64,000 bases of DNA from Ochotona curzoniae. Lineage: Eukaryota; Chordata; Mammalia; Lagomorpha; Ochotonidae. A program made the position numbers and the translations under genes. How positions within the stretch are numbered: position 1 is the first letter of the stretch; each line of letters begins with the position of its first letter. The notes under the pieces were generated by a model. The model ran no database searches. It saw nothing but the letters and a program-made list of their open reading frames with translations, and was not told the DNA's origin. The stretch is taken from the NCBI RefSeq assembly GCF_017591425.1, contig NW_024465782.1:1-64000 (forward strand). The letters are read 5' to 3'. Shown in pieces: positions 1-9,082 of the stretch.

Positions 1-672
1 GAGGAGCGTGAAGACTGTGGGTTGCTTCCCAGGAGACAAGCTGGATTGCGCCTGGGGACCCCAGCCGCCATGTGGCCGGGGCTCACGTCCCCGAGCATCA
101 GCCCCGCCCCAATTCCAGGCCGGGCTTGGGTCTAGCCACGCCCCTGACGGCCCCAGTTTGGGGGTGGGATCAGCTGTACCTGCTCGCCCACGCTAAGCCC
201 AATGAGGGCCGCACGTGGGGGTCCAGCCGCCCCGAAACAGTCTTCTGAGGGAGCGTGAAGATTGTGGGTTGCTTCCCAGGAGACAAGCTGGATTGCGCCT
301 GGGGACCCCGGCCGCCATGTGGACGGGGCTCACGTACCAGAGCATCAGCCCCGACCCTCTTCCCAGCCCGGGCTTGGGTCTAGCCACGCCCCTGGCAGCC
401 CCAGCCCGGGGGTGGGATCCGCTGGACCTGCTGGCCGATGCTAAGCCCAAAGAGGGTGGCGCATGGGGGTGCACCCTCCCCGAAACAGTCTTCTGAGGGA
501 GCGTGAAGACTGTGGGTTGCTTCCCAGGAGACAAGCTGGATTGCGCCTGGGGACCCTGGCCGCCATGTGGCCGGGGCTCACGTCCCCGAGCATCAGCTCC
601 GCCGCTCTTCCCGGCCGGGGCTTGGTTCTAGCCACGCCCCTGGCAGCCCCAGCCCGGGGGTGGGTTCGGCTG
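1..672. repeat. Domain A, left edge units
   Basis: Begins inside a unit (7 bp before the first unit start at position 8) and continues with ordinary monomers at 8, 255 and 503. The first unit has an unusual ccaattccaggccggg in place of the C-run tract and loses the quadruplex pattern. The unit at 503 carries ctccgccgctcttcccggccgggg. No flanking unique DNA is visible. Confidence 0.85.
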
Positions 673-802
673 GACCTGCTCGGCGACGCTAAGCCCTAAG
701 AGGGGCCGCACGTGAGGGTCCAACCGCCCTGAAATTGTTTTCCGAGGGAGCGTGAAGACTGTGGGTTGCTTCTCAGGAGACAAGGTGGATTGCACCTGGG
801 GA

Positions 803-825
803 CCCCGGCCGCCATGTGGCCGGGG
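803..825. other. Perfect 8-bp inverted repeat around a YY1-like core
   Basis: Left arm ccccggcc (803-810), loop gccatgt (811-817), right arm ggccgggg (818-825). The arms are exact reverse complements, and the loop can add a G-T and a C-G pair. This form occurs wherever a unit reads gaccccggccgccatgtggccgggg. Units with accctggcc keep the stem with one T-G wobble. The loop and its left flank form gccgccatgtgg, one base from the YY1-type gccgccatgttg. Confidence 0.7.
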
Positions 826-1586
826 CTCACGTCCAAGAGCGTCAGCCCTGCCCCTCTTTCCAGCCCGGGCTTGGGTCTAGCCACGCCCCTGGCGGCCCCA
901 GCCCGGGGGTGGGATCGGCTGGACCTGCTCGCCCACACTAAGCCCAAAGAGGGCCGCACATGGGGGTCCTGCCATCCCAAAACAGTCTTCCGAGGGAGCA
1001 TGAAGACTGTGGGTTGCTTCCCAGAAGACAAGCTGGATTGCGCCTGGGGACCCTGGCCTCCATGTGGCCAGGGCTCATGTGCCCGAGCGTCAGCCCCGCC
1101 CATCTTCCTGGCCCGGGCTTGGGTCTAGCCACGCCCCTGGCGGCCCCAGCCCGGGGGAGGGATTCTCTGTACCTGCTTGCCGACGCTAAGCCCAAAGAGG
1201 GCCGCGGATGGGGGTGCACCCTACCCGAAACAGTCTTCTGAGGGAGCGTGAAGACTGTGGGTTGCTTCCCAGGAGACAAGCTTGATTACGCCTGGGACCC
1301 CAGCCGCCATGTGGCCGGGGCTCACATCCCCGAGCGTCAGCCCCGCCCCTCTTCCTGGCCCGGGCTTGGGTCTAGCACGCCCCTTGCAGCCCCAGCCCGG
1401 GGGTGGGATCGGCTGGACCTGCTTGCCGACGCTAAGCCCAAAGAGGGCGGCGCGTGGGGGTCCAGCCACCCAGAAACAGTCTTCCGAGGGAGCGTGAAGA
1501 CTGTGGGTTGCTTCCCAGGAGACAAGATGGATTGCGCCTGGGGACCCCAGCCGCCATGTGGCCGGGGCTCACGTCCCCGAGCGTCA

Positions 1587-1596
1587 GCCCCGCCCC
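1587..1596 (-). promoter_or_regulatory. GC box (Sp1/KLF-type), one per unit
   Basis: Read on the minus strand this is GGGGCGGGGC, a full match to the classical Sp1 GC-box consensus. The same ten bases occur in most units of the array. Some units lose it through ccccgaccct, ccccaccct or cagcaccgcccc variants. Presence is seen directly; binding or promoter activity is inference, since no TATA element, initiator or gene follows. Confidence 0.6.
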
Positions 1597-1608
1597 TCTT
1601 CCCGGCCC
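1588..1608 (-). other. Predicted G-quadruplex (minus strand) / i-motif (plus strand), one per typical unit
   Basis: On the plus strand four C-runs of 4, 4, 3 and 3 are separated by g, tctt and gg. The minus strand therefore fits the canonical G3+ N1-7 four-run pattern with very short loops (2, 4 and 1 nt). The motif recurs in the majority of units, so the array would hold on the order of 200 same-strand predicted quadruplexes. Variants with cttccaggccc or cttccttgccc break one run. Folding is predicted from pattern only. Confidence 0.7.
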
Positions 1609-2050
1609 GGGCTTGGGTCTAGCCACGCCCCTGGCGGCCCCAGCCCAGGGGTGGGATCCGCTGGACCTGCTCGCCCACGCTTAGCCCAAAGAGGGCCGCG
1701 CGTGGAGGTCCAGCCGCACCGAAACAGTCTTCCGAGGGAGCGTGAAGACTGTGGGTTGCTTCCCAAGAGACAAGGTGGATTGCAACTGGGGACCTTGGCC
1801 GCCATGTGGCCAGGGCTCACATCCCCGAGCGTCAGCCCCGCCCCTCTTCCCGGCCCGGGCTTGGGTCTAGCCACGCCCCTGACGGCCCCAGCCCGGGGGT
1901 GGGATCAGATGGACCTGCTCGCCGACGCTAAGCCCAAAGAGGGCGGCGCGTAGGGGTCCAGCCGCCCCAAAACTGTCTTCCGAGGGAGCGTGAAGACTGT
2001 GGGTTGCTTCCCAGGAGACAAGATGGATTGCGCCTGGGGACCCTGGCCGC

Positions 2051-3219
2051 CATGTGGCCGGGGCTCACGTCCCCGAGCGTCAGCCCCGCACTCTTCCAGG
2101 CCCGGGCTTGGGTCTAGCCACGCCCCTGACGGCCCCAGCCCGGGGGTGGGATCGGATGGACCTGCTTGCCGACACTAAGCCCAAAGAGGGCCGCACATTG
2201 GGGTCCAGCCGCCCTGAAACAGTCTTCCGAGGGAGCGTGAAGACTGTGGGTTGCTTCCCAGGAGACAAGCTGGATTGCGCCTGGGACCCCGGCCGCCATG
2301 TGGCCGGGGCTCACGTCCAAGAGCGTCAGCCCCGCCCCTCTTTCCGGCCCGGGCTTGGGTCTAGCCACGCCCCTGGCGGACCCACCCCGGGGGTGGGATC
2401 GGCTGGACCTGCTCGCCCAAGCTAAGCCCAAAGAGGGCCGCGCGTGGGGGTCCAGCCACCCTGAAACAGTCTTCTGAGGGAGTGTGAAGACTGTGGGTTG
2501 CTTCCCAGGAGACAAGCTGGATTGCGCCTGGGGACCCTGGCCGCCATGTGGCCGGGGCTCACATCCCCGAGCGTCAGCCCCGCCCCTCTTCCCGGCCCGG
2601 GCTTGGGTCTAGCCACGCCCCTGGCGGACCCATCCCGGGGGTGGGATTGGCTGGACCTGCTCGCCCATGCTAAGCCCAAGGAGGGCGGCGCGTCGGGTCC
2701 AGCCGCCATGAAACTGTCTTCTGAGGGAGCGTGAAGACTGTGGGTTGCTTCCCAGGAGACAAGCTGGATTGCGCCTGGGGACCCTGGCCGCCATGTGGCC
2801 GGGGCTCACGTCCCCGAGCGTCAGCCCCGCCCTCTTCCCGGCCCGGGCTTGGGTCTAGCCACGCCCCTGGCGGCCCCAGCCCGGGGGTGGGATCGGCTGT
2901 ACCTGCTTGCCCACGCTTAGCCCAAAGAGGGCGTCGCATGGGGGTCCAGCCGCCCTAAAACAGTCTACCGAGGGAGCGTGAAGACTGTGGGTTGCTTCCC
3001 AGGAGTCAAGCTGGATTGCGCCTGGGGACCCTGGCCGCCATGTGGCCGGGGCTCACGTCCCCGAGCGTCAGCCCCGCCCCTCTTCCCGGCCCGGGCTTGG
3101 GTATAGCCACGCCCCTGGCGGCCCCAGCCCCGGGGTGGGATCCGCTGGAACTGCTGGCCGATGCTAAGCCCAAAGAGGGCCGCGCATGGGGGTGCACCCT
3201 CCCCGAAACACTCTTCTGA
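2051..3219. repeat. Domain A, units without a close block partner
   Basis: About five ordinary units. Features include cagccccgcactcttccagg at about 2,083 and two adjacent units with ctggcggacccac/atcccgggggtggg (about 2,374 and 2,622), a local shared variant. A short unit near 2,690 reads cgcgtcgggtccagccgccatgaaactg, lacking the usual ggggg run. Confidence 0.75.
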
Positions 3220-3905
3220 GGGAGCGTGAAGACTGTGGGTTGCTTCCCAAGAGACAAGCTGGATTGCACCTGGGGACCCCGGCCGCCATGTGGCCGGGGC
3301 TCACGTCCCCGAGCGTCAGCCCCGCCCCTCTTCCCGGCCCGGGCTTGGGTCTAGCCACGCCCCTGACGGCCCCAGCCCGGGGGTGGGATCGGTTGGACCT
3401 GCTTGCCCACGCTAAGCCCAAAGAGGGCGGCTCGTGGGGGTCCAGCCGCCCCGAAACAGTCTTCTGAGGGAGCGTGAAGACTGTGGGTTGCTTCCCAGGA
3501 GACAAGCTGGATTGCACCTTGGGACCCCGGCCGCCATGTGGCCGGGGCTCACGTCCAAGAGCATCAGCCCCGCCCCTCTTCCCGGCCCGGGCTTAGGTCA
3601 AGCCACGCCCCTGGCGGCCCCAGCCCGGGGGTGGGATCGGCTGGACCTGCTCGCCGACACTAAGCCCAAAGAGGGCCCCGCATGGGGGTCCAGCAACCCC
3701 GAAACAGACTTCAGAGGGAGCGTGAAGACTGTGGGTTGCTTCCCAGGAGACAAGCTGGATTGCGCCTGGGGACCCTGGCCGCCATGTGGCCGGGGCTCAC
3801 GTCCCCGAGCGTCAGCCCCGCCCCTCTTCCCGGTCCGGGCTTGGGTCTAGCCACGCCCCTGGCGGCCCCAGCCCGGGGGTGGGATCGGATGGACCTGCTC
3901 GCCAT
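3220..3905. repeat. Block copied at 7,924-8,609 (19 units apart)
   Basis: Carries the cassette gattgcaccttgggacc, gcttaggtcaagccacg, gggccccgcatgggggtcc and agcaaccccgaaacagacttcagag. The same cassette recurs at 7,924, 10,649, 21,552 and 36,200 kb-scale positions (4,704 bp to the first). The right end is where the partner gains a whole unit. Confidence 0.85.
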
Positions 3906-4130
3906 GGCTAAGCCCAAAGAGGGCCGCGCATGGGTGTCCAGCCGCCCCAAAACAATCTTCCGAGGGAGCGTGAAGACTGTGGGTTGCTTCCCAGGAGACA
4001 AGCTGGATTGCGCCTCGGGACCCTAGCCGCCATGTGGCCGGTGCTCACGTCCAAGAGCGTCAGCCCCTCCCCTCTTCCCGGCCCGGACTTGGGTCTAGCC
4101 ACGCCCCTGGCGGCCCCAGCCCGGGGGTGG
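3906..4130. repeat. Continuation of the block, partner at 8,858-9,082 (20 units apart)
   Basis: Shares gcgcatgggtgtcc, ccccaaaacaatcttccgag, gtggccggtgctcacgtccaag and cagcccctcccctc with 8,858-9,082. The distance jumps from 4,704 to 4,952 bp, so exactly one unit is present at 8,610-8,857 and absent here. The join here reads gccatggctaagccc; the partner reads gccaaggctaagccc before the extra unit. Confidence 0.85.
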
Positions 4131-5130
4131 GATCCTCTGGACCTGCTCGCCGACACCAAGCCCAAAGAGGGCCACGCGTGGGGGTCCAGCCGCCCCAAAA
4201 CAGTCTTCTGAGGGAGCATGAAGACTGTGGGTTGCTTCCCAGGAGACAAGCTGGATTGCGCCTGAGGACGCTGGCCGCCATGTGGCCGGGGCTCACGTGC
4301 CCGAGCGTCAGCCCCGCCCCTCTTCCCGGCCCGGGCTTGGGTCTAGCCACGCCCCTGGCGGCCCCAGCCCGGGGGTGGGATCCTCTCGACCTGCTCGCCC
4401 ACGCTAAGACCCAAAGAGGGCCGCACGTAGGGGTCCAGCCGCCACGAAACAGTCTTCTGAGGGAGCGTGAAGACTGTGGGTTGCTTCCCAGGAGACAAGC
4501 TGGATTGCGCCTGGGTACCCTGGCCGCCATGTGGCCGGGGCTCACGTGCCCGAGCGTCAGCCCCGCCCCTCTTCCCAGCCCGGGCTTGGGTCTAGCCACG
4601 CCCCTGACGGCCCCAGCCCAGGGGTGGGATCGGTTGGACCTGCTTGCTCACGCTAATCCCAAAGAGGGCGGCTCGTGGGGGTCCAGCCGCCCCGAAACAG
4701 TCTTCTGAGGGAGTGTAAAGACTGTGGGTTGCTTCCCAGGAGACAAGCTGGATTGCACCTGGGGACCCTGGCCGCCATGTGGCCAGGGCTCACGTCCAAG
4801 AACGTCAGCCCCGCCCCTCTTCCTTGCCCGGGCTTGGGTCTAGCCACGCCCCTGGCGGCCCCAGCCAGGGGGTGGGATCCTCTGTACCTGCTTGCCGACG
4901 CTAAGCCAAAAGAGGGCCGCGCATGGGGGTGCACCCTCCCCGAAACAGTCTTCTGAGGGACCGTGAAGACGGTGGGTGGCTTCCCAAGAGACAAGCTGGA
5001 TTGCACCTGGGGACCCCGGCCGCCATGTGGCCGGGGCTCAATCCCCGAGCGTCAGCCCCGCCCCTCTTCCCGGCCCGGGCTTGGTTCTAGCCACGCCCCT
5101 GGCGGCCCCAGCCCGGGGGTGGGATCCTCT
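4131..5130. repeat. Domain A, units including cacgtg variants
   Basis: About four units. Three successive units use different ggctcac continuations: cacgtgcccgag twice (about 4,295 and 4,543, giving a CACGTG E-box) and cacgtccaagaacg (about 4,791). The unit at 4,405 has taagacccaaagag with an extra base; the same extra base recurs near 12,084 and 22,987. Confidence 0.75.
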
Positions 5131-6508
5131 GGACCTGCTCGGCGACGCTAAGCCCTAAGAGGGCCGCGCGTGGGGGTCCAACCGCCATGAAATTGTTTTC
5201 CGAGGGAGCGTGAAGACTGTGGGTTGCTTCCCAGGAGACAAGGTGGATTGCACCTGGGGACCCCGGCCGCCATGTGGCCGGGGCTCACGTCCAAGAGCGT
5301 CAGCCCCGCCCCTCTTTCCAGCCCGGGCTTGGGTCTAGCCACGCCCCTGGCGGCCCCAGCCCGGGGGTGGGATCGGCTGGACCTGCTCGCCCACACTAAG
5401 CCCAAAGAGGGCCGCACATGGGGGTCCTTCCGTCCCAAAACAGTCTTCCGAGGGAGCATGAAGACTGTGGGTTGCTTCCCAGAAGACAAGCTGGATTGCG
5501 CCTGGGGACCCTGGCCTCCATGTGGCCAGGGCTCATGTGCCCGAGCGTCAGCCCCGCCCATCTTCCTGGCCCGGGCTTGGGTCTAGCCACGCCCCTGGCG
5601 GCCCCAGCCCGGGCGTGGGATTCTCTGTACCTGCTTGCCGACGCTAAGCCCAAAGAGGGCCGCGCATGGGGGTGCACCCTACCCGAAACAGTCTTCTGAG
5701 GGAGCGTGAAGACTGTGGGTTGCTTCCCAGGAGACAAGCTTGATTACGCCTGGGACCCCGGCCGCCATGTGGCCAGGGCTCACATCCCCGAGCGTCAGCC
5801 CCGCCCCTCTTCCGGGCCCGGGCTTGGGTCTAGCACGCCCCTTGCAGCCCCAGCCCGGGGGTGGGATCGGCTGGACCTGCTTGCCGACGCTAAGCCCAAA
5901 GAGGGCGGCGCGTGGGGGTCCAGCCACCCAGAAACAGTCTTCCGAGGGAGCGTGAAGACTGTGGGTTGCTTCCCAGGAGACAAGATGGATTGCGCCTGGG
6001 GACACTGGCCGCCATGTGGCCGGGGCTCACGTCCAAGAGCTTCAGCCCCGCCCCTCTTCCCGGCCCGGGCTTGGGTCTAGCCACGCCCCTGGCGGCACCA
6101 GCCCAGGGGTGGGATCCGCTGGACATGCTCGCCCACGCTTAGCCCAAAGAGGGCCGCGCGTGGAGGTCCAGCCGCACCGAAACAGTCTTCCGAGGGAGCG
6201 TGAAGACTGTGGGTTGCTTCCCAAGAGACAAGCTGCATTGCAACTGGGGACCTTGGCCGCCATGTGGCCAGGGCTCACATCCCCGAGCGTCAGCCCCGCC
6301 CCTCTTCCCGGCCCGGGCTTGGGTCTAGCCACGCCCCTGGCGGCCCCAGCCCGGGGGTGGGATCAGATGGACCTGCTCGCCCACGCTAAGCCCAAAGAGG
6401 GCGGCGCGTGGGGGTCCAGCCGCCCCAAAACTGTCTTCCGAGGGAGCGTGAAGACTGTGGGTTGCTTCCCAGGAGACAAGATGGATTGCGCCTGGGGACC
6501 CTGGCCGC
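5131..6508. repeat. Domain A block, copy 2 (18-unit pair)
   Basis: Counterpart of 673-2,050 at a constant 4,458 bp. Includes the gacaagcttgattacgcc unit (5,736) with the ggtctagcacgcccc one-base deletion. Confidence 0.85.
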
Positions 6509-6980
6509 CATGTGGCCAGGGCTCACGTGCCCGAGCGTCAGCCCCGCCCATCTTCCTTGCCCGGGCTTGGGTCTAGCCACGCCCCTGGCGGCCCCAGCCC
6601 GGGGGTGGGATTCTCTGTACCTGCTTGCCGACGCTAAGCCCAAAGAGGGCCGCGCATGGGGGTGCACCCTACCCGAAACAGTCTTCTGAGGGAGCGTGAA
6701 GACTGTGGGTTGCTTCCCAGGAGACAAGCTTGATTACGCCTGGGACCCCAGCCGCCATGTGGCCGGGGCTCACATCCCCGAGCGTCAGCCCCGCCCCTCT
6801 TCCTGGCCCGGGCTTGGGTCTAGCACGCCCCTTGCAGCCCCAGCCCGGGGGTGGGATCGGCTGGACCTGCTTGCCGACGCTAAGCCCAAAGAGGGCGGCG
6901 CGTGGGTGTCCAGCCACCCAGAAACAGTCTTCCGAGGGAGCGTGAAGACTGTGGGTTGCTTCCCAGGAGACAAGCTGGAT
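6509..6980. repeat. Two-unit segment repeated from 5,519-5,990 (4 units apart)
   Basis: Shares ggccagggctcacgtgcccgag/cagccccgcccatcttcc and the gacaagcttgattacgcc plus ggtctagcacgcccc units with 5,519-5,990, displaced by 990 bp. The gattacgcc unit therefore occurs three times in the window (about 1,281, 5,740, 6,730). Confidence 0.8.
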
Positions 6981-7923
6981 TGCGCCTGAGGACGCTGGCC
7001 GCCATGTGGCCGGGGCTCACGTCCCCGAGCGTCAGCCCCGCCCCTCTTCCCGGCCCGGGCTTGGGTCTAGCCACGCCCCTGATGGCCCTAGCCCGGGGGT
7101 GGGATCCTCTGGACCTGCTGGCCTACACTAAGCCCTAATAGGGCCGCGCGTGGGGGTCCAGCCGCCCCGAAACAGTCTTCTGAGCGAGCGTGAAGACTGT
7201 GGGTTGCTTCCCAGGAGACAAGCTGGATTGCGCCTGGGGACCCCGGACGCCATGTGGCAGTGGCACACGTTCCCGAGCATCAGCCCCGCCCTCTTCCAGG
7301 CCCGGGCTTGGGTCTAGCCACGCCCCTGACGGCCCCAGCCCGGGGTTGGGATCCGCTGGACCTGCTTGCCCACGCTAAGCCCAAAGAGGGCCGCGCATGG
7401 GGGTGCACCCTCCCCGAAACAGTCTTCTGAGGGAGCGTGAAGACTGTGGGTTGCTTCCCAGGAGACAAGCTTGATTGGGCCTGGGGACCTGGCCGCTATG
7501 GGGCCGGGGCTCAATCCCCGAGCGTCAGCCCCGCCCCTCTTCCCGGCCCGGGCTTGGGTCTAGCACGCCCCTTGCAGCCCCAGCCCGGGGGTGGGATCGG
7601 CTGGACCTGCTTGCCCATGCTAAGCCCAAAGAGGGCGGCGCGTAGGGGTCCAGCCGCCACGAAACAGACTTCTGAGGGAGCGTGAAGACTGTGGGTTGCT
7701 TCCAAGGAGACAAGCTGGATTGCGCCTGAGGACCCCTGCCCCCATGTGGCCGGGGCTCACGTCCCCGAGCGTCAGCCCCGCCCCTCTTTCCGGCCCAGGC
7801 GTGGTTCTAGCCACGCCCCTGGCGGCCCCAGCCCGGGGGTGGGATCGGCTGGACCTGCTCGCCCACGCTAAGCCCTAAGAGGGCCGCGAGTGGGGGTCCA
7901 GCCGCCCCGAAACAGTCTACCGA
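6981..7923. repeat. Domain A/B transition units
   Basis: About four units with several strong variants: gtggcagtggcacacgttcccgag (about 7,254), gccgctatggggccgggg (about 7,491), gcttccaaggagacaag with gaggacccctgcccccatg (about 7,700-7,745). The same run of variants is found again around 9,976-10,470 and 21,120-21,370. Confidence 0.75.
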
Positions 7924-9082
7924 GGGAGCGTGAAGACTGTGGGTTGCTTCCCAGGAGACAAGCTGGATTGCACCTGGGGACCCCGGCCGCCATGTGGCCG
8001 GGGCTCACGTCCCCGAGCGTCAGCCCCGCCCCTCTTCCCGGCCCGGGCTTGGGTCTAGCCACGCCCCTGACGGCCCCAGCCCGGGGGTGGGATCGGTTGG
8101 ACCTGCTTGCCCACGCTAAGCCCAAAGAGGGCGGCTCGTGGGGGTCCAGCCGCCCCGAAACAGTCTTCTGAGGGAGCGTGAAGACTGTGGGTTGCTTCCC
8201 AGGAGACAAGCTGGATTGCACCTTGGGACCCCGGCCGCCATGTGGCGGGGGCTCACGTCCAAGAGCATCAGCCCCGCCCCTCTTCCCGGCCCGGGCTTAG
8301 GTCAAGCCACGCCCCTGGCGGCCCCAGCCCGGGGGTGGGATCGGCTGGACCTGCTCGCCGACACTAAGCCCAAAGAGGGCCCCGCATGGGGGTCCAGCAA
8401 CCCCGAAACAGACTTCAGAGGGAGCGTGAAGACTGTGGGTTGCTTCCCAGGAGACAAGCTGGATTGCGCCTGGGTACCCTGGCCGCCATGTGGCCGGGGC
8501 TCACGTCCCCGAGCGTCAGTCCCGCCCCTCTTCCCGGTCCGGGCTTGGGTCTAGCCACGCCCCTGGCGGCCCCAGCCCGGGGGTGGGATCGGATGGACCT
8601 GCTCGCCAAGGCTAAGCCCAAAGAGGGCCGCGCGTGGGGGTCCAACCGCCATGAAATTGTTTTCCGAGGGAGCGTGAAGACTGTGGGTTGCTTCCCAGGA
8701 GACAAGCTGGATTGCACCTGGGGACCCCGGCCGCCATGTGGCCGGGGCTCACCTCCAAGAGCATCAGCCCCGCCCCTCTTCCCGGCCCGGGCTTGGGTCT
8801 AGCCACGCCCCTGGCGGCCCCAGCCCGGGGGTGGGATCGGCTGTACCTGCTCGCCGACACTAAGCCCAAAGAGGGCCGCGCATGGGTGTCCAGCCGCCCC
8901 AAAACAATCTTCCGAGGGAGCGTGAAGACTGTGGGTTGCTTCCCAGGAGACAAGCTGGATTGCGCCTGGGGACCCTAGCCGCCATGTGGCCGGTGCTCAC
9001 GTCCAAGAGCGTCAGCCCCTCCCCTCTTCCCGGCCCGGACTTGGGTCTAGCCACGCCCCTGGCGGCCCCAGCCCGGGGGTGG
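7924..9082. repeat. Domain B start: cassette with one extra unit relative to 3,220-4,130
   Basis: Matches 3,220-4,130 except that unit 8,610-8,857 (gtccaaccgccatgaaattgttttccgag junction, cacctccaagagcatcag) is added. It is also repeated 2,725 bp (11 units) downstream at about 10,649-11,610 and 27,989 bp (113 units) downstream from 36,127. Confidence 0.85.

Larger units (their letters stand above)
1494..1741 (+). repeat. Representative 248-bp monomer
   Basis: A typical full unit, used as reference for the internal layout. From the start: a moderately AT-rich head (gtgaagactgtgggttgc, then gacaagatggattgcgcc), the hairpin/YY1-like region around gccgccatgtggccgggg, the cacgtccccgagcgtcag segment, the GC box and C-run tract at 1587-1608, a gcccgggc palindrome at 1605-1612, the KLF-like ccacgcccc segment, the G-run gcccaggggtggg, and the tail ending in aaacagtcttccgagggagc. 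Forward stops lie at 1620-1622 (tag) and 1682-1684 (tag; most units have taa near here). The tga that usually spans the tail is absent because this unit has ttccga instead of ttctga. Confidence 0.9.
673..2050. repeat. Domain A block, copy 1 (18-unit pair)
   Basis: This stretch of about 5.5 units has its closest counterpart 4,458 bp downstream at 5,131-6,508. Shared rare variants in the same order include gacaaggtggattgcacc, cttcccagaagacaag, tgaccctggcctccatgtggccagggctcatgtgcc-type text, gacaagcttgattacgcc with the short ggtctagcacgcccc, and gtggaggtccagccgcacc. Mismatches are scattered (for example cttctcagg here, cttcccagg there). Confidence 0.85.

Noticed and set aside
1593..1629. Promoter of a gene (GC box plus CACCC/KLF-like ccacgcccc)
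   Set aside because: The motifs are repeated in nearly all units and no downstream gene, TATA box or initiator is identifiable. Kept only as motif annotation.
1494..1741. Older internal duplication inside the monomer (gctggattgcgcc versus gctggacctgctcgcc, about 133 bp apart)
   Set aside because: The similarity covers only about 15 bases with gaps in a GC-rich sequence and does not extend; it is not enough to infer two ancestral half units.
4034..4708. Longest forward open frame (about 224 codons), and similar frames of 90-180 codons throughout
   Set aside because: It is a translation of the 248-bp repeat. Frame shifts by two per unit, equivalent frames exist on both strands in every unit, no start context or conserved domain is seen, and stops return as soon as units have the consensus gtctag, gctaag or ttctga.
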